Assembly: GCA_002342785.1 (NCBI GenBank)
Contig: DDQV01000040.1
Location: 1-38,825, forward strand
Direction of reading: 5' to 3'
Length of the DNA stretch: 38,825 nucleotides
Source: Fusobacteriaceae bacterium UBA2433
GTDB taxonomy: Bacteria > Fusobacteriota > Fusobacteriia > Fusobacteriales > Fusobacteriaceae
Positions 1 to 7,979 of this stretch are shown here, one piece after another (position 1 is the first letter of the stretch; the number at the start of each line of letters is the position of its first letter). Both the position numbers and the translations under genes were made by a program. Under the pieces are notes generated by a model. It was given only the letters and a program-made list of their open reading frames with translations. It did no database searches and was not told the DNA's origin.

Positions 1-70
1 ACCTTTAAATTATTTCAAAATTATGATAGAATATATAGTATTTTTTAAATAAAGAAATAGGGAGTAATTT

Positions 71-1030
71 ATGTATAAAGAAAATAAACCATATATATTA
101 GTATTTGGAGCTTCAGTTGTAGATATATTTGGAATTTGTAATAATGGAGTAAAGTATAGAGTAAAGGACTCCAACCCTGGAAAAGTTAGGATGGCCTTTG
201 GTGGTGTATCTAGAAATATTGCAGAAAATATGGCTAGGATTGGTCTTAATACTAAATTTATTTCTATCTTAGGAGATGACGAAAAAGGTCGTGCTATGTT
301 AGATCATTCAGAATTAATAGGATATGATATGAGGGATTCCCTCATTTTAAAAAATGGAAGAACTCCTAGTTATTTAGCTATCCTCGATCAAATGGGAGAG
401 ATGGTTTCAGCAGTTGCAGATATGGAAAGTATCAGTGCTATGAATACTGATTTTATCGATTCCAAATCTCATTTAATTGAAAATGCTCAGTATACATTTT
501 TAGATGCTGATGATCCTAAAAATCTAGAATATCTTCTAAAAAAATTTAACGGTAAGACTAATTTTATATTAGACCCAGTATCTTCTGAAAAGGCTAGTAA
601 GATAAAACATCTAATCGGCTATTTTCATACGATAAAGCCAAATAAAAATGAAGCTGAGATCCTTGCAGGGTTTTGTATAAATACAGATGAAGATCTAAAA
701 AAAGCTGGAAAATATTTTTTAAACTTAGGTGTAAAAAATGTATTTATTAGTTTAGATGCCAATGGAGTCTATTATACAGATGGAATATCTAGTGGAAAAG
801 TAAAAGCTTGTGACGTAACTGTTAAAAATGTAACAGGTGCAGGAGATTCATTTGTAGCTGGTTTAGGATTTGGATATATGAATAATATGAAGATAGAGGA
901 TATTGTAAAGTTTTCTATGGTTATGTCTATAATTACAATCTCTTATGAAGGAACTATCCATCCTGATATGGATCTTATAAAAATCAATAAGACCATAAAA
1001 GAAGTTTTATGGAAGAAAACAAATATTTAA
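71..1030 (+). CDS. psuK: PfkB-family sugar/nucleoside kinase, probably pseudouridine kinase
   Basis: The 319-residue protein has the two PfkB/ribokinase signatures. Near the N-terminus is a GGVSRNIAENMARIG stretch (about residues 44-58) after an SNPGKV motif, and near the C-terminus is VTGAGDSFVAG (about residues 257-267), which carries the catalytic Asp and the anion hole. The SNPGK..GGV.RN arrangement resembles PsuK/YeiC pseudouridine kinases, which phosphorylate pseudouridine to its 5'-monophosphate for cleavage by PsuG. No psuG is next to it here, so the substrate is inferred; another nucleoside or a fructose-type substrate is possible. The start is supported by GGGAG about 7 nt upstream. 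A hairpin terminator follows directly, so the gene probably ends its own transcript. Confidence 0.8.
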   Translation: MYKENKPYILVFGASVVDIFGICNNGVKYRVKDSNPGKVRMAFGGVSRNIAENMARIGLNTKFISILGDDEKGRAMLDHSELIGYDMRDSLILKNGRTPSYLAILDQMGEMVSAVADMESISAMNTDFIDSKSHLIENAQYTFLDADDPKNLEYLLKKFNGKTNFILDPVSSEKASKIKHLIGYFHTIKPNKNEAEILAGFCINTDEDLKKAGKYFLNLGVKNVFISLDANGVYYTDGISSGKVKACDVTVKNVTGAGDSFVAGLGFGYMNNMKIEDIVKFSMVMSIITISYEGTIHPDMDLIKINKTIKEVLWKKTNI

Positions 1031-1040
1031 ATATATAATT

Positions 1041-1091
1041 ACCTGTGAACTAAATACTAAAAAGTATTTGATAAGTTCATAGGTTTTTTTA
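1041..1091 (+). terminator. Rho-independent terminator after the PfkB-family kinase
   Basis: An 11-bp outer stem (ACCTGTGAACT with AGTTCATAGGT, one G-U pair) encloses an inner AAATACT/AGTATTT stem and is followed by a run of seven T. Confidence 0.8.
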
Positions 1092-1112
1092 TGAAATTTA
1101 TATTAAATTTTA

Positions 1113-1141
1113 TTGAGAAACAAATTGTTGTATGTTATTAT
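1113..1141 (+). promoter_or_regulatory. Sigma-70-type promoter for ybaK-like gene
   Basis: TTGAGA (1113-1118) and TATTAT (1136-1141) are separated by 17 nt, about 50 nt upstream of the next start codon. Read from the sequence only. Confidence 0.5.
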
Positions 1142-1193
1142 AAATATGTACAATCATAAAATATATTTGAACAATTTATAGATAGGAGGAAAG

Positions 1194-1664
1194 ATGAGTA
1201 TTCAAACTGTAAAACAATATTTTAAAGATAATAATCTGCCCCTAGAGATTATTGTAACCAATGAAGATACTTCTACTGTTGAAAAAGCGGCAAAAGCTTT
1301 AGGTGTAGAGCCTGACATGATAGCTAAAACTTTAGCTTTTAGACTCAAAGAAAAAGAAATTTTAATTTTGACTAAAGGTAGAGCTAAGACAGATAATAGA
1401 AAATTTAAAAACTATTTTAAAGAAAAACCTAGATTTGTTAAATTTGAAGAGGTGGAAAAAGTTACTAGCCATCCTGTTGGAGGAGTTTGTCCCTTTGGTT
1501 TACCTCAAGATTTAGATATCTATTTAGATATATCACTCAAGGAATTTACCACAGTATACCCAGCAGGTGGTTCTCCTAATTCTGCAGTAAAGATCGATGT
1601 AAGTTATTTAGAGGAAGTAACCTCAGGAACTTGGATAGATATATCTAAAGAGGAATCTATCTAA
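1194..1664 (+). CDS. ybaK: YbaK/EbsC-family aminoacyl-tRNA deacylase
   Basis: This 156-residue single-domain protein matches the YbaK/ProX family, which hydrolyses misacylated tRNA (YbaK acts on Cys-tRNA(Pro)). The visible family features are the N-terminal EDTSTVEKAAKALGVEPDMIAKTL helix region, the conserved Lys in LTKGRAKTD, and the HPVGGVCPFGL segment at about residues 92-102, followed by the VYPAGGSPNSAVKID strand. The length is normal for the free-standing family. GGAGG lies 5 nt before the ATG. The exact amino-acid specificity cannot be read from the sequence; paralogues act on Pro-, Ala- or Cys-tRNA. Confidence 0.85.
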   Translation: MSIQTVKQYFKDNNLPLEIIVTNEDTSTVEKAAKALGVEPDMIAKTLAFRLKEKEILILTKGRAKTDNRKFKNYFKEKPRFVKFEEVEKVTSHPVGGVCPFGLPQDLDIYLDISLKEFTTVYPAGGSPNSAVKIDVSYLEEVTSGTWIDISKEESI

Positions 1665-1778
1665 TTATCAATTTTTAAATGTAAAATAATTAAATTTTAT
1701 TTTATAATTTTCAAAAATAGTTTATAATCTAAATAGTTATAGATTTTAAAGATAATTTTTTTAATAGGAGGAAATATT

Positions 1779-3014
1779 ATGAAAAAAACAATTTTATTTT
1801 TATTGTGTTCCATAAATTTATTTGCTTATAAAGTAGAAAGTACAAATAATAAAGAAGCTATAATTTATCCGAGTAAGGTAGTTATTACTGAATCTTTAAA
1901 CTTAGAAGATGATGGTGATAGTGATAAGATAATCTATCCAGGAATCTCTAAAAATATAGATATCAACTCTATAAATTTAATAGGAGGAGATATAAAAGAG
2001 ATTCAATTAGAGAGAAAAACCGATTTTAATTCTCTATTGGAACCCTATTTAGGAAAGGTTATACAAGCAAAGAAAAATAGAAAAACATATAACCTAATAC
2101 TCCTTGATTATAAAAAAGATATAGTTGGAAAAGATATAAAAACAGGTGAGATCTATATCTTGAATAATCCTGATCTTAAATTAAATGGTAATTATATGAA
2201 AACTGAAAATAATCTAATAATGGATGTGAAAAACTTAGATAAACAATTAAGTTTATCATATATAACCCAAGGATTAAATGTAAGTCTATCCCACAAATTA
2301 GATATAGATATGAAAAAACTGGAAACTTGGGGGAAGATACAAAATAATACAGGAAAAGATTTAGAGGATATAAAGATTAAGATTATATCTGAACTTTCAA
2401 GTCCAAGGCTCTATATGATGAAATCTGAAATGGCAGATAATATAACTCGAAATGACTCTAGTGATAAGATAGAATACAACTTAGAAAATACAATAGACCT
2501 AAAAAAAAGTGTTGAAAGAAATGTAAAGTTAGAAACAAAAAAAATAAATTTAGTTGAAAAATATGTGTATGAAACTAGAGAATATTCTAAAAATCCAACT
2601 AGAATAGTAGAGATAGAAAATATCTCTGATACAACAATTCCCATGGGAAGAATATATATATGGGATGATAATAAATTTGTGGGAGATTCAAATATAGGAT
2701 TTATCCCTAGTAAAGAAAAATATAATTTAAAGTTAAATAAAAATTTTAATGTGATAATCGATAAAAAAATTAAAAATAGTTACTCACTAGGAAAAAATTT
2801 AATACATAAAGATATTGAAATTAAGATAAAAAATAAAAGCAATAAAAAAATAAACTTAGAAGTAAACTATGATCAATTACCAAATATTTGGACAGAATTA
2901 AAATCTAAGGAAAATTTTGAAAAAATATCCAATGGTAAAATTAAATTTAGATTAGATATTGACAAGAATAGTAATAAAATCATAAATTTTTCATATATAG
3001 AGGAAAAAAAATAA
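1779..3014 (+). CDS. Secreted DUF4139-like protein of unknown function
   Basis: The 411-residue protein begins with a short signal peptide (about residues 1-16, KKTILFLLCSINLFAY). The C-terminal half (about residues 200-408) looks like the DUF4139 beta-sandwich, with SYSLGKNLIHKDIEIKIKNKS near residue 335 and an NLEVNYDQLP strand after it. The N-terminal part is a short domain with repeated I/V/N strands and lacks the coiled coil that many DUF4139 proteins have. It is probably periplasmic or outer-membrane associated. GGAGG precedes the ATG. The ECF sigma gene starts 47 bp downstream in the same direction, so co-regulation with the envelope-stress cassette is plausible. No enzymatic role is known. 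Confidence 0.65.
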   Translation: MKKTILFLLCSINLFAYKVESTNNKEAIIYPSKVVITESLNLEDDGDSDKIIYPGISKNIDINSINLIGGDIKEIQLERKTDFNSLLEPYLGKVIQAKKNRKTYNLILLDYKKDIVGKDIKTGEIYILNNPDLKLNGNYMKTENNLIMDVKNLDKQLSLSYITQGLNVSLSHKLDIDMKKLETWGKIQNNTGKDLEDIKIKIISELSSPRLYMMKSEMADNITRNDSSDKIEYNLENTIDLKKSVERNVKLETKKINLVEKYVYETREYSKNPTRIVEIENISDTTIPMGRIYIWDDNKFVGDSNIGFIPSKEKYNLKLNKNFNVIIDKKIKNSYSLGKNLIHKDIEIKIKNKSNKKINLEVNYDQLPNIWTELKSKENFEKISNGKIKFRLDIDKNSNKIINFSYIEEKK

Positions 3015-3037
3015 ACTTTTTATGGGTCTATTGCGTC
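3014..3037 (+). promoter_or_regulatory. Possible ECF-type autoregulatory promoter
   Basis: AAC (3014-3016) and CGTC (3034-3037) are 17 nt apart, immediately upstream of the ECF sigma gene. This resembles the -35 AAC / -10 CGTC pattern used by many ECF sigma factors on their own operons. The AAC overlaps the stop codon of the preceding gene. This is pattern recognition only. Confidence 0.35.
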
Positions 3038-3061
3038 AAAGTAATATAGGAGAATAAAATT

Positions 3062-3511
3062 ATGAATTTTGATGAGATATTTGACACGTATTTTAGTAGG
3101 ATCTACAATAAAATACTTGGAATGGTAAAAAATAAGGAAGATGCAGAAGATATAGCCCAGGATGTGTTTCTAACGGTCTATAAAAATTTAAAAAAGTTTA
3201 GGAATGATAGTGGTATATATACTTGGGTATATAGGATAGCTATCAATAAAACCTATGATTTTTTTAGAAGAAAAAAAGAAACATTTGAATTAAATGAAGA
3301 GGTTTTAAGTATAAAAGACAACGAAGATGTAACTGCAAAAATAGTGCTCGAAGAAAAATTACAATTGATATCTGAGAGGGAGAGGGAGATCGTACTCATG
3401 AAGGACATATATGGCTATAAACTTAGGGAGATAGGCAAAATCAAAGATATGAAACTTTCAACGGTAAAATCAATCTACTATAAAGGTTTAAAGGATATGG
3501 GGGAATTTTAA
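3062..3511 (+). CDS. ECF-family RNA polymerase sigma factor
   Basis: The 149-residue protein has the two-domain ECF layout. Region 2 (about residues 3-75) contains the KNKEDAEDIAQDVFLTVYKNL core and the WVYRIAINKTYDFFRRKK end of 2.4. After a short linker, region 4 (about 95-147) has SEREREIVLMKDIYGYKLREIG and a helix-turn-helix ending LSTVKSIYYKGLKDM. It directs RNA polymerase to a stimulus-specific promoter set. Its stop overlaps the next start (TAATG), so it is translationally coupled to the membrane protein that follows, the usual position of an anti-sigma factor. The regulon is unknown. Confidence 0.9.
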   Translation: MNFDEIFDTYFSRIYNKILGMVKNKEDAEDIAQDVFLTVYKNLKKFRNDSGIYTWVYRIAINKTYDFFRRKKETFELNEEVLSIKDNEDVTAKIVLEEKLQLISEREREIVLMKDIYGYKLREIGKIKDMKLSTVKSIYYKGLKDMGEF

Positions 3512-3876
3512 TGAATGATTTTAAAGAAAAAATAAATGAAGATATAAAATCGAGAATAAAAGTAAATATCTATAAAACTTTATTAGAGGAGGAAAAACGA
3601 AAAAATAAAAGAAATGGTGCTATTGGACTTTCATTATTTATTGTTGGAATAGTTTCTACTTCAGCACTTTATCAAGTAAAAGGTATTAATCAAACACAAA
3701 ATACAAAAGAAAATCAAGGTCTTGTTAAAACAATAACGAATAAAAGTAGCCTACCTAAATATTTAGAAATAACAAATAAAGTAGAAATGGATCTTTTTGA
3801 TGATAGTTTATTGAAAAACAAAGAACTATTAAATGTTAAAGAGGAAGATTTTTTTGTAAGCGATTTTAAGATGTAG
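3511..3876 (+). CDS. Putative single-pass membrane anti-sigma factor
   Basis: The 121-residue protein has a charged N-terminal cytoplasmic segment (about residues 1-36, Lys/Glu-rich, amphipathic), one transmembrane helix (about 37-56, GAIGLSLFIVGIVSTSALYQ) and an extracytoplasmic tail of about 65 residues. No zinc-binding HxxxCxxC motif is present, so it is not a ZAS-type anti-sigma. The anti-sigma role is inferred from topology, from the one-base overlap with the ECF sigma gene, and from the periplasmic protein encoded next. Confidence 0.6.
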   Translation: MNDFKEKINEDIKSRIKVNIYKTLLEEEKRKNKRNGAIGLSLFIVGIVSTSALYQVKGINQTQNTKENQGLVKTITNKSSLPKYLEITNKVEMDLFDDSLLKNKELLNVKEEDFFVSDFKM

Positions 3877-3889
3877 GGAGGAAAAATAA

Positions 3890-4318
3890 ATGAGAAGGTA
3901 TATAATACTAGGATTTATGATACTAGGATCGATGTTCTCTTATGCAAATTTATCTATAAGTAATATGGAAAATGAACTATCCGCTGTTGGAATAAGTGAT
4001 ACAAATATAGAAGATGCAAAGAATATTTTAAGTGCAGCAATAAAAAAAGATAGGATAATGCTCATTGAATTAGAACAAAAAGAATTGGAAATAAATAAAT
4101 TATTAATCGATGATCCAGAAAAAAATTGGTTTAAAATAAGTAAACTTTTTGACGAGAGAGGTCAAATAAATTCAAACATTAAAAAAAATCAATTAAAAAC
4201 TCAAATTGATGTTAGAAAATATATATCTAAAGAAAATTATCTAAAGGCAAAGAACCTTTATATGATAAACCATGAAAAAACAAAGAACTCAACTTTAGAT
4301 GTTCAAATAAATAAATAA
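3890..4318 (+). CDS. Periplasmic helical protein, Spy/CpxP/CnrX-like sensor candidate
   Basis: The 142-residue protein has a signal peptide (about residues 1-19, ending MFSYA) and a mature part that is nearly all charged helix. It contains AIKKDRIMLIELEQKELEINKLL, a mid-protein WFKISKLFDERGQINSNI helix and a final KNLYMINHEKTK segment. This layout is that of small all-helical periplasmic proteins of the Spy/CpxP and CnrX type, which sense misfolded protein or metal ions upstream of an anti-sigma/sigma pair. No strong LTxxQ motif is visible, so the family assignment is tentative. It is the last gene of the ECF cassette, with GGGAGG before the ATG. Confidence 0.55.
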   Translation: MRRYIILGFMILGSMFSYANLSISNMENELSAVGISDTNIEDAKNILSAAIKKDRIMLIELEQKELEINKLLIDDPEKNWFKISKLFDERGQINSNIKKNQLKTQIDVRKYISKENYLKAKNLYMINHEKTKNSTLDVQINK

Positions 4319-4367
4319 AAATTAAGTTATGGGAAACCATGACTTTTTTATTAGAAGAGGTGTAAAA

Positions 4368-5078
4368 TTGAAAGAATTATATAAGATACAAATAGATGAA
4401 GAAGGTATATTTTTAGAGAGACCAAATAGATTTATAGCACATGTACAATTAGATAATAATTCTGAAGAGATCGTACACGTTCATGATTCTGGAAGGATAA
4501 AAGAACTTCTTTATAAAGGCAATAAAGTAAAGATAAGACGTGCAACAAACCCTAACAGAAAAACAAATTGGGATATGATTAGTGGCAGGGCCTCCGATGG
4601 GGAAGATATACTTATAAACTCTAGTTTTCATAGATATATATCAGAAAATTTATTAAATGATTTTGAGATATCTCCCTTTGGAAAAATAGATAAATTAAAA
4701 GCAGAAGTTAAATATGGTAATTCTAGATTAGATTATCTTTTAGAAAAAGATGGGAAAAAAATATGGGTAGAGATAAAAGGGGTTTCCCTTGCAGAAGATC
4801 GAGTAGCTATGTTTCCAGATGCTCCCAGTGAAAGAGCCGTTAAACATCTAAAAGAATTGATTGAATTAAAAAATTTAGGAGACAGAGCAGCAGTTATTTT
4901 ATTAGTTTTTAGAAGTTCAGATATTTTTAGGCCCAGATATGAAACCGATCCTAAATTTAATGAATATTTTTATAAAGCAATTTCAGCAGGAGTAGAAATA
5001 TATCCTATACAACTATCTCTAGATAATGGTATTATAAATTATAGGGGAACAATAAAAATAATGGATGAAATAGATTAA
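4368..5078 (+). CDS. sfsA: SfsA-family sugar fermentation stimulation protein homologue
   Basis: The protein matches SfsA: an N-terminal OB-like part (FLERPNRFIAHVQL, VHVHDSGRIKELL) and a nuclease-like C-terminal half with GRLDYLL-type GNSRLDYLLEKDGKKIWVEIKGVSL and FPDAPSERAVKHLKEL. In E. coli it affects maltose metabolism and binds DNA; the biochemical role is unsettled. I chose the TTG at 4368, which has GAGGTG 6-8 nt upstream and gives 236 residues, the usual SfsA length. The in-frame ATG at 4329 has no ribosome-binding site and would add 13 non-conserved residues. Confidence 0.85.
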   Translation: MKELYKIQIDEEGIFLERPNRFIAHVQLDNNSEEIVHVHDSGRIKELLYKGNKVKIRRATNPNRKTNWDMISGRASDGEDILINSSFHRYISENLLNDFEISPFGKIDKLKAEVKYGNSRLDYLLEKDGKKIWVEIKGVSLAEDRVAMFPDAPSERAVKHLKELIELKNLGDRAAVILLVFRSSDIFRPRYETDPKFNEYFYKAISAGVEIYPIQLSLDNGIINYRGTIKIMDEID

Positions 5079-5157
5079 TAGTCTAAAAAATTTTGACTTT
5101 TTTATGTTTCTACTATAGTATTATAAATTCGTGCAAAGCACATTAAGGAGGTTGAAG

Positions 5158-5457
5158 ATGGTAAATTTTAAATTTACACAAAACAAAAAATGTGAATATT
5201 TTCCATGTCATGCAATAGCTGACGAGAGTAAATTTAACTGTTTGTTTTGTTATTGTCCGTTGTATATGTTAGGAGAAGAGTGTGGTGGTAATTTTAAATA
5301 TATCCATGGGGTAAAAGATTGTAGTGGCTGTATAATTCCACATATGAAAGATACTGGATATGATTTTATTCAACAAAAAATGTTGACTGTAATCGATGTA
5401 GTACAAAATGATTACCTAGAAAAACATAAAGACGAGGAAAAAATAAATATCAAATAA
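5158..5457 (+). CDS. Cysteine-rich small-domain protein (PF04071-like), putative metal-binding
   Basis: The protein is 99 residues from the ATG at 5158, which follows a perfect AAGGAGG; an upstream in-frame start lies before the Shine-Dalgarno and is unlikely. A compact Cys cluster is visible: CEYFPCH, then FNCLFCYCPLY, then EECGGN, then KDCSGCIIPH. This is the layout of the cysteine-rich small domain, presumed to bind metal. A C-terminal charged helix (about residues 70-99) follows. The function is unknown. A possible promoter (TTGACT near 5093, TATAGT near 5114, short spacer) lies in the gap before it. Confidence 0.75.
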   Translation: MVNFKFTQNKKCEYFPCHAIADESKFNCLFCYCPLYMLGEECGGNFKYIHGVKDCSGCIIPHMKDTGYDFIQQKMLTVIDVVQNDYLEKHKDEEKINIK

Positions 5458-5468
5458 TATTTTTTTAA

Positions 5469-5530
5469 AAAAGCTCATAAAATAATGTTACAGGGATTTT
5501 ATCTTCTACAACACTATTCTATGAGCTTTT
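5469..5530. terminator. Bidirectional terminator hairpin between convergent genes
   Basis: AAAAGCTCATA (5469-5479) pairs with TATGAGCTTTT (5520-5530), with further partial pairing inside (AATA/TATT, TGTT/AACA). It is flanked by T on one strand and A on the other. It lies between the + strand Cys-rich gene and the - strand transporter. Confidence 0.65.
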
Positions 5531-5545
5531 ATATTATTTAACTTT

Positions 5546-6283
5546 TTAAAAATTGCTTAAAAATTTATTTATCCTTTCATTCTTATTAGAGTTAAAAATA
5601 TTATCAGGAGTATCACAACTAACAATACTTCCAGAATCCATAAATACCACTCTATCTGAAACTTGTCTTACAAATTCCATCTCATGACTAACTATAACCA
5701 TTGTTATTCCAGTATTTTTAAGAGACTCTATAACTAAAAGAACTTCTTTTACCATCTCTGGATCTAAAGCAGATGTTGGTTCATCAAAAAGAAGTATTTT
5801 GGGATTTCTCGCAAGGGATCTAGCAATAGCAACTCTTTGTTGCTGACCTCCAGAAAGAGTCGCAGGATAGTTATAGATCTTATCTTTTAGTCCAACCATA
5901 GTTAAAAGTTCAACAGCTTTTTCTTTTGCAACTTCTTTTTTTACCTTATCTACAACAATAAGAGGCTCCATTACATTTTCAATAGCTGTCTTATGTGGAA
6001 ATAAATTAAAAGATTGAAATACCATTCCCACATTTTTTAAAATTTCTAATCTTTCTTTTTTCTTTGGATGTCTTTTATCACAAACAAGGGGAGCATCAAA
6101 AATTTCAAGTAATCCGGAGTCTATTACTTCTAAATCAATCAAGCATCTTAGAAGGGTAGATTTTCCACTTCCTGATGGACCAATGATAGACATAACTTCT
6201 CCCTCATTGATATACAAAGATATATCCTTTAATACCTCTAGATCTCCAAATGATTTATGAAGGTGTTTTATATTTATTGACAT
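5546..6283 (-). CDS. Amino-acid ABC transporter ATPase, probably histidine (HisP-like)
   Basis: The 245-residue ATPase belongs to the polar amino-acid uptake family. It has Walker A GPSGSGKST (about residues 35-43), the Q-loop in VFQSFNLFPH, the signature LSGGQQQRVAIARSLA and Walker B ILLFDEPTSALDPE, then the switch His in IVSHEMEFV. It powers import through the permease encoded just upstream, whose reading frame it overlaps by 10 bp. The histidine assignment comes from the His-codon leader peptide at the head of the operon, not from this protein itself. Confidence 0.92.
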   Translation of the reverse strand: MSINIKHLHKSFGDLEVLKDISLYINEGEVMSIIGPSGSGKSTLLRCLIDLEVIDSGLLEIFDAPLVCDKRHPKKKERLEILKNVGMVFQSFNLFPHKTAIENVMEPLIVVDKVKKEVAKEKAVELLTMVGLKDKIYNYPATLSGGQQQRVAIARSLARNPKILLFDEPTSALDPEMVKEVLLVIESLKNTGITMVIVSHEMEFVRQVSDRVVFMDSGSIVSCDTPDNIFNSNKNERINKFLSNF

Positions 6284-6909
6284 GAGATCCCCATCCTTTT
6301 TTCAAGTTTTTTAAATATAAGAAGAATTATAGTAGAAAGAATAAGATAAAGAACACCACAGATAAAGAATGGAGTTATTGAAAAATCTCTTGTTACTATC
6401 TCCTTTGCATTTCTTAAAATTTCAGCTGTACCTATTACAGAAACCAAAGATGTATCTTTGACTAAGGCAATAGCTTCATTTGATAAAGGTGGCAATGCAG
6501 TCCTAAGAGCTTGAGGAAGTATGATTCTAAACATAGTTTTCCAATATCCAAACCCTAAAACTTTTGTAGCTTCATATTGTCCCTTATCTATACCTTGAAT
6601 ACTTCCACGGAATATCTCACAAAGATAAGCAGAGTAGTTGACTATAAATGTAATACTAGCTGCAGTAAGGGGAGAAAAAGTTATCCCCATTACTGGTAAG
6701 CCATAATACATAAAGAAAAGTTGTAAAAGTAGCGGTGTACCTCTAAATATCCAAGTATAAAAAGTTATAAGTTTTTTTAAAAACGAAAACTTAGAGAGTT
6801 CTCCAAATGCAAGTAAGAGTCCAAGTGGAACTGAAAATATTACTGTTATAATGTAGAGCCTCAAGGTGATATTTAAACCCTTTGCAATGTAGAAAATACT
6901 ATCATTCAT
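6274..6909 (-). CDS. Amino-acid ABC transporter permease, probably histidine (HisM-like)
   Basis: The 211-residue inner-membrane protein has about five hydrophobic helices. It carries the permease EAA loop EATKVLGFGYWKTMFRIILPQALRTALPP (about residues 130-158), which docks on the ATPase, and the WIFRGTPLLLQLFF segment typical of the HisM/GlnP family. Only one permease gene is present, so the transporter would use a homodimer. It starts 3 bp after the binding-protein gene. Confidence 0.92.
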   Translation of the reverse strand: MNDSIFYIAKGLNITLRLYIITVIFSVPLGLLLAFGELSKFSFLKKLITFYTWIFRGTPLLLQLFFMYYGLPVMGITFSPLTAASITFIVNYSAYLCEIFRGSIQGIDKGQYEATKVLGFGYWKTMFRIILPQALRTALPPLSNEAIALVKDTSLVSVIGTAEILRNAKEIVTRDFSITPFFICGVLYLILSTIILLIFKKLEKRMGISCQ

Positions 6910-6912
6910 AAC

Positions 6913-7707
6913 TTAATTTCTCCTTCCAAACCATTTTTCATATATTGTATTATAAGTTCCATCTTGTTTCATTCCATCGATAGCATTATTTATTTCAGCT
7001 ATAAGAGATTTATCTTCTTTTCTCATTCCAATACCCATATCTTCAACGGCTAAAGAATCATTTAAAACTGTAAAGATATCTTTGTTCTCTTTATTTTCTT
7101 TCTTAGTTACATAGTATCTACCAACTATAGAATCTATTACTACAGCATCTGTTCTTCCTGCTTCAAGATCTAAAAGTACTTCTACATTAGTTCCATATTT
7201 TCTTACATTTTTTACCTTTGAAGATATTGGATTTTTTTCAAGGGCAACATTAGAAGAACTTCCCATTTGTATACCAATAGTTTTTCCAGCAAGATCTGAA
7301 ATTTCTTTGATATCACTACCAGTTTTAGTAATTATAGTTTGTTCTCCAGTAAAGTAAGGATTTGAAAATGCTATTTGTTTTTTTCTACTTTCAGTTATTG
7401 TCATTCCACTCCATACCATATCTATTTTTTTACTTCTAAGTTCGAATATGATCCCATCCCAATCACAAGGTTTAAACTTAACTTCAACACCCATTCTGCT
7501 AGCAACTTCCTTGGCTAAATCGATATCAAAACCTATTATTTCGTTATTTTCTCCTCTAAATCCCATAGGTGCAAATGTATCGTCTAATCCTACAGTAAAG
7601 TATCCATCTTTTTTTATTTTTTCCAAAGTATCTCCTGTCTTATTTGAAAAAGCGAAAGATTGTACCCCAGCCAATATTACTAATAATACAATAAAAAATC
7701 TTTTCAT
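6913..7707 (-). CDS. Periplasmic amino-acid binding protein, probably histidine
   Basis: The 264-residue type II (SBP family 3) binding protein has a signal peptide (about residues 1-20, VLLVILAGVQSFAF). The mature start TLEKIKKDGYFTVGLDDTFAPMGFR carries the family signature GFDIDLAKEVASRMGVEVKF, and later come IFELRSKKIDMVWSGMTITESRKK and AGKTIGIQMGSSS. It delivers substrate to the permease. First gene of a three-gene operon controlled by the attenuator upstream. GGAGG lies 8 nt before the ATG. The ligand is inferred from the leader peptide; Lys/Arg/Orn or Gln specificity is the alternative. Confidence 0.92.
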   Translation of the reverse strand: MKRFFIVLLVILAGVQSFAFSNKTGDTLEKIKKDGYFTVGLDDTFAPMGFRGENNEIIGFDIDLAKEVASRMGVEVKFKPCDWDGIIFELRSKKIDMVWSGMTITESRKKQIAFSNPYFTGEQTIITKTGSDIKEISDLAGKTIGIQMGSSSNVALEKNPISSKVKNVRKYGTNVEVLLDLEAGRTDAVVIDSIVGRYYVTKKENKENKDIFTVLNDSLAVEDMGIGMRKEDKSLIAEINNAIDGMKQDGTYNTIYEKWFGRRN

Positions 7708-7750
7708 AAATATATCCTCCTTAAGTTTTTGTTATTATCATCTTATCTCT

Positions 7751-7789
7751 AAAAAACAAAATAGCCATCTAGGTTTCTCTAGATGGCTA
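7751..7789 (-). terminator. Attenuator terminator of the histidine transporter leader
   Basis: On the - strand an 11-bp perfect stem (TAGCCATCTAG, 6-nt loop, CTAGATGGCTA; + strand 7762-7789) is followed by TTTTGTTTTTT (7761-7751). It sits between the leader peptide and the binding-protein gene, so it must be bypassed for expression. Confidence 0.9.
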
Positions 7790-7914
7790 AACAACAGTGT
7801 GAGTTTAATGTTTAAATCATCATAGATACAAAACCAAGTTTTTTTGAAAAACAATATGGATCTGTAACTATGACTAAATCATAATACAAATCCTTATCTA
7901 TGATGATGATGATG
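7778..7914 (-). promoter_or_regulatory. Histidine attenuator: mutually exclusive leader RNA segments
   Basis: Four segments can be read on the - strand. Segment 1 (7895-7908) is CATCATCATAGATA within and just after the His codons. Segment 2 (7810-7828) contains TATCTATGATGATT, which pairs fully with segment 1. Segment 3 (7778-7792, GTTTAGCCATCTAGA) is the 5' arm of the terminator and can instead pair with segment 2 (TCTA, GATG and TAAAC blocks, with a bulge and a small internal loop). Segment 4 closes the terminator. A separate hairpin (7858-7893, GGATTTGTA with TACAGATCC plus an inner stem) lies between segments 1 and 2. By the known his/trp logic, a ribosome stalled at His codons masks segment 1, so 2:3 forms and transcription continues. 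Confidence 0.85.
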
Positions 7915-7950
7915 AACTGTAATAAAATTTGCAAATGATTTACTAAACAT
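7894..7950 (-). CDS. Histidine leader peptide (18 aa, five consecutive His)
   Basis: A short open frame with ATG at 7950-7948 encodes MFSKSFANFITVHHHHHR and stops at TAA (7896-7894). An AGAGGAGG Shine-Dalgarno lies a few bases upstream. Five consecutive CAT codons near its end mirror the his-operon leader peptides of enterobacteria, where translation rate over His codons reports charged tRNA(His). It lies upstream of an amino-acid ABC transporter rather than his biosynthesis genes, implying that uptake is induced by histidine shortage. The peptide itself probably has no function beyond being translated. Confidence 0.9.
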   Translation of the reverse strand: MFSKSFANFITVHHHHHR

Positions 7951-7979
7951 TGTATCCTCCTCTTGTCTGAATTTATAGT

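Noticed and set aside
7448..7825. 125-codon + strand frame opposite the binding protein and its leader
   Set aside because: It covers the binding-protein signal peptide and the attenuator hairpin on the other strand; no Shine-Dalgarno and no recognisable domain.
7894..7950. His run as an artefact of a cloning tag
   Set aside because: It sits inside a native-looking leader with its own promoter, Shine-Dalgarno and matching attenuator stems, with no vector-like sequence around it.
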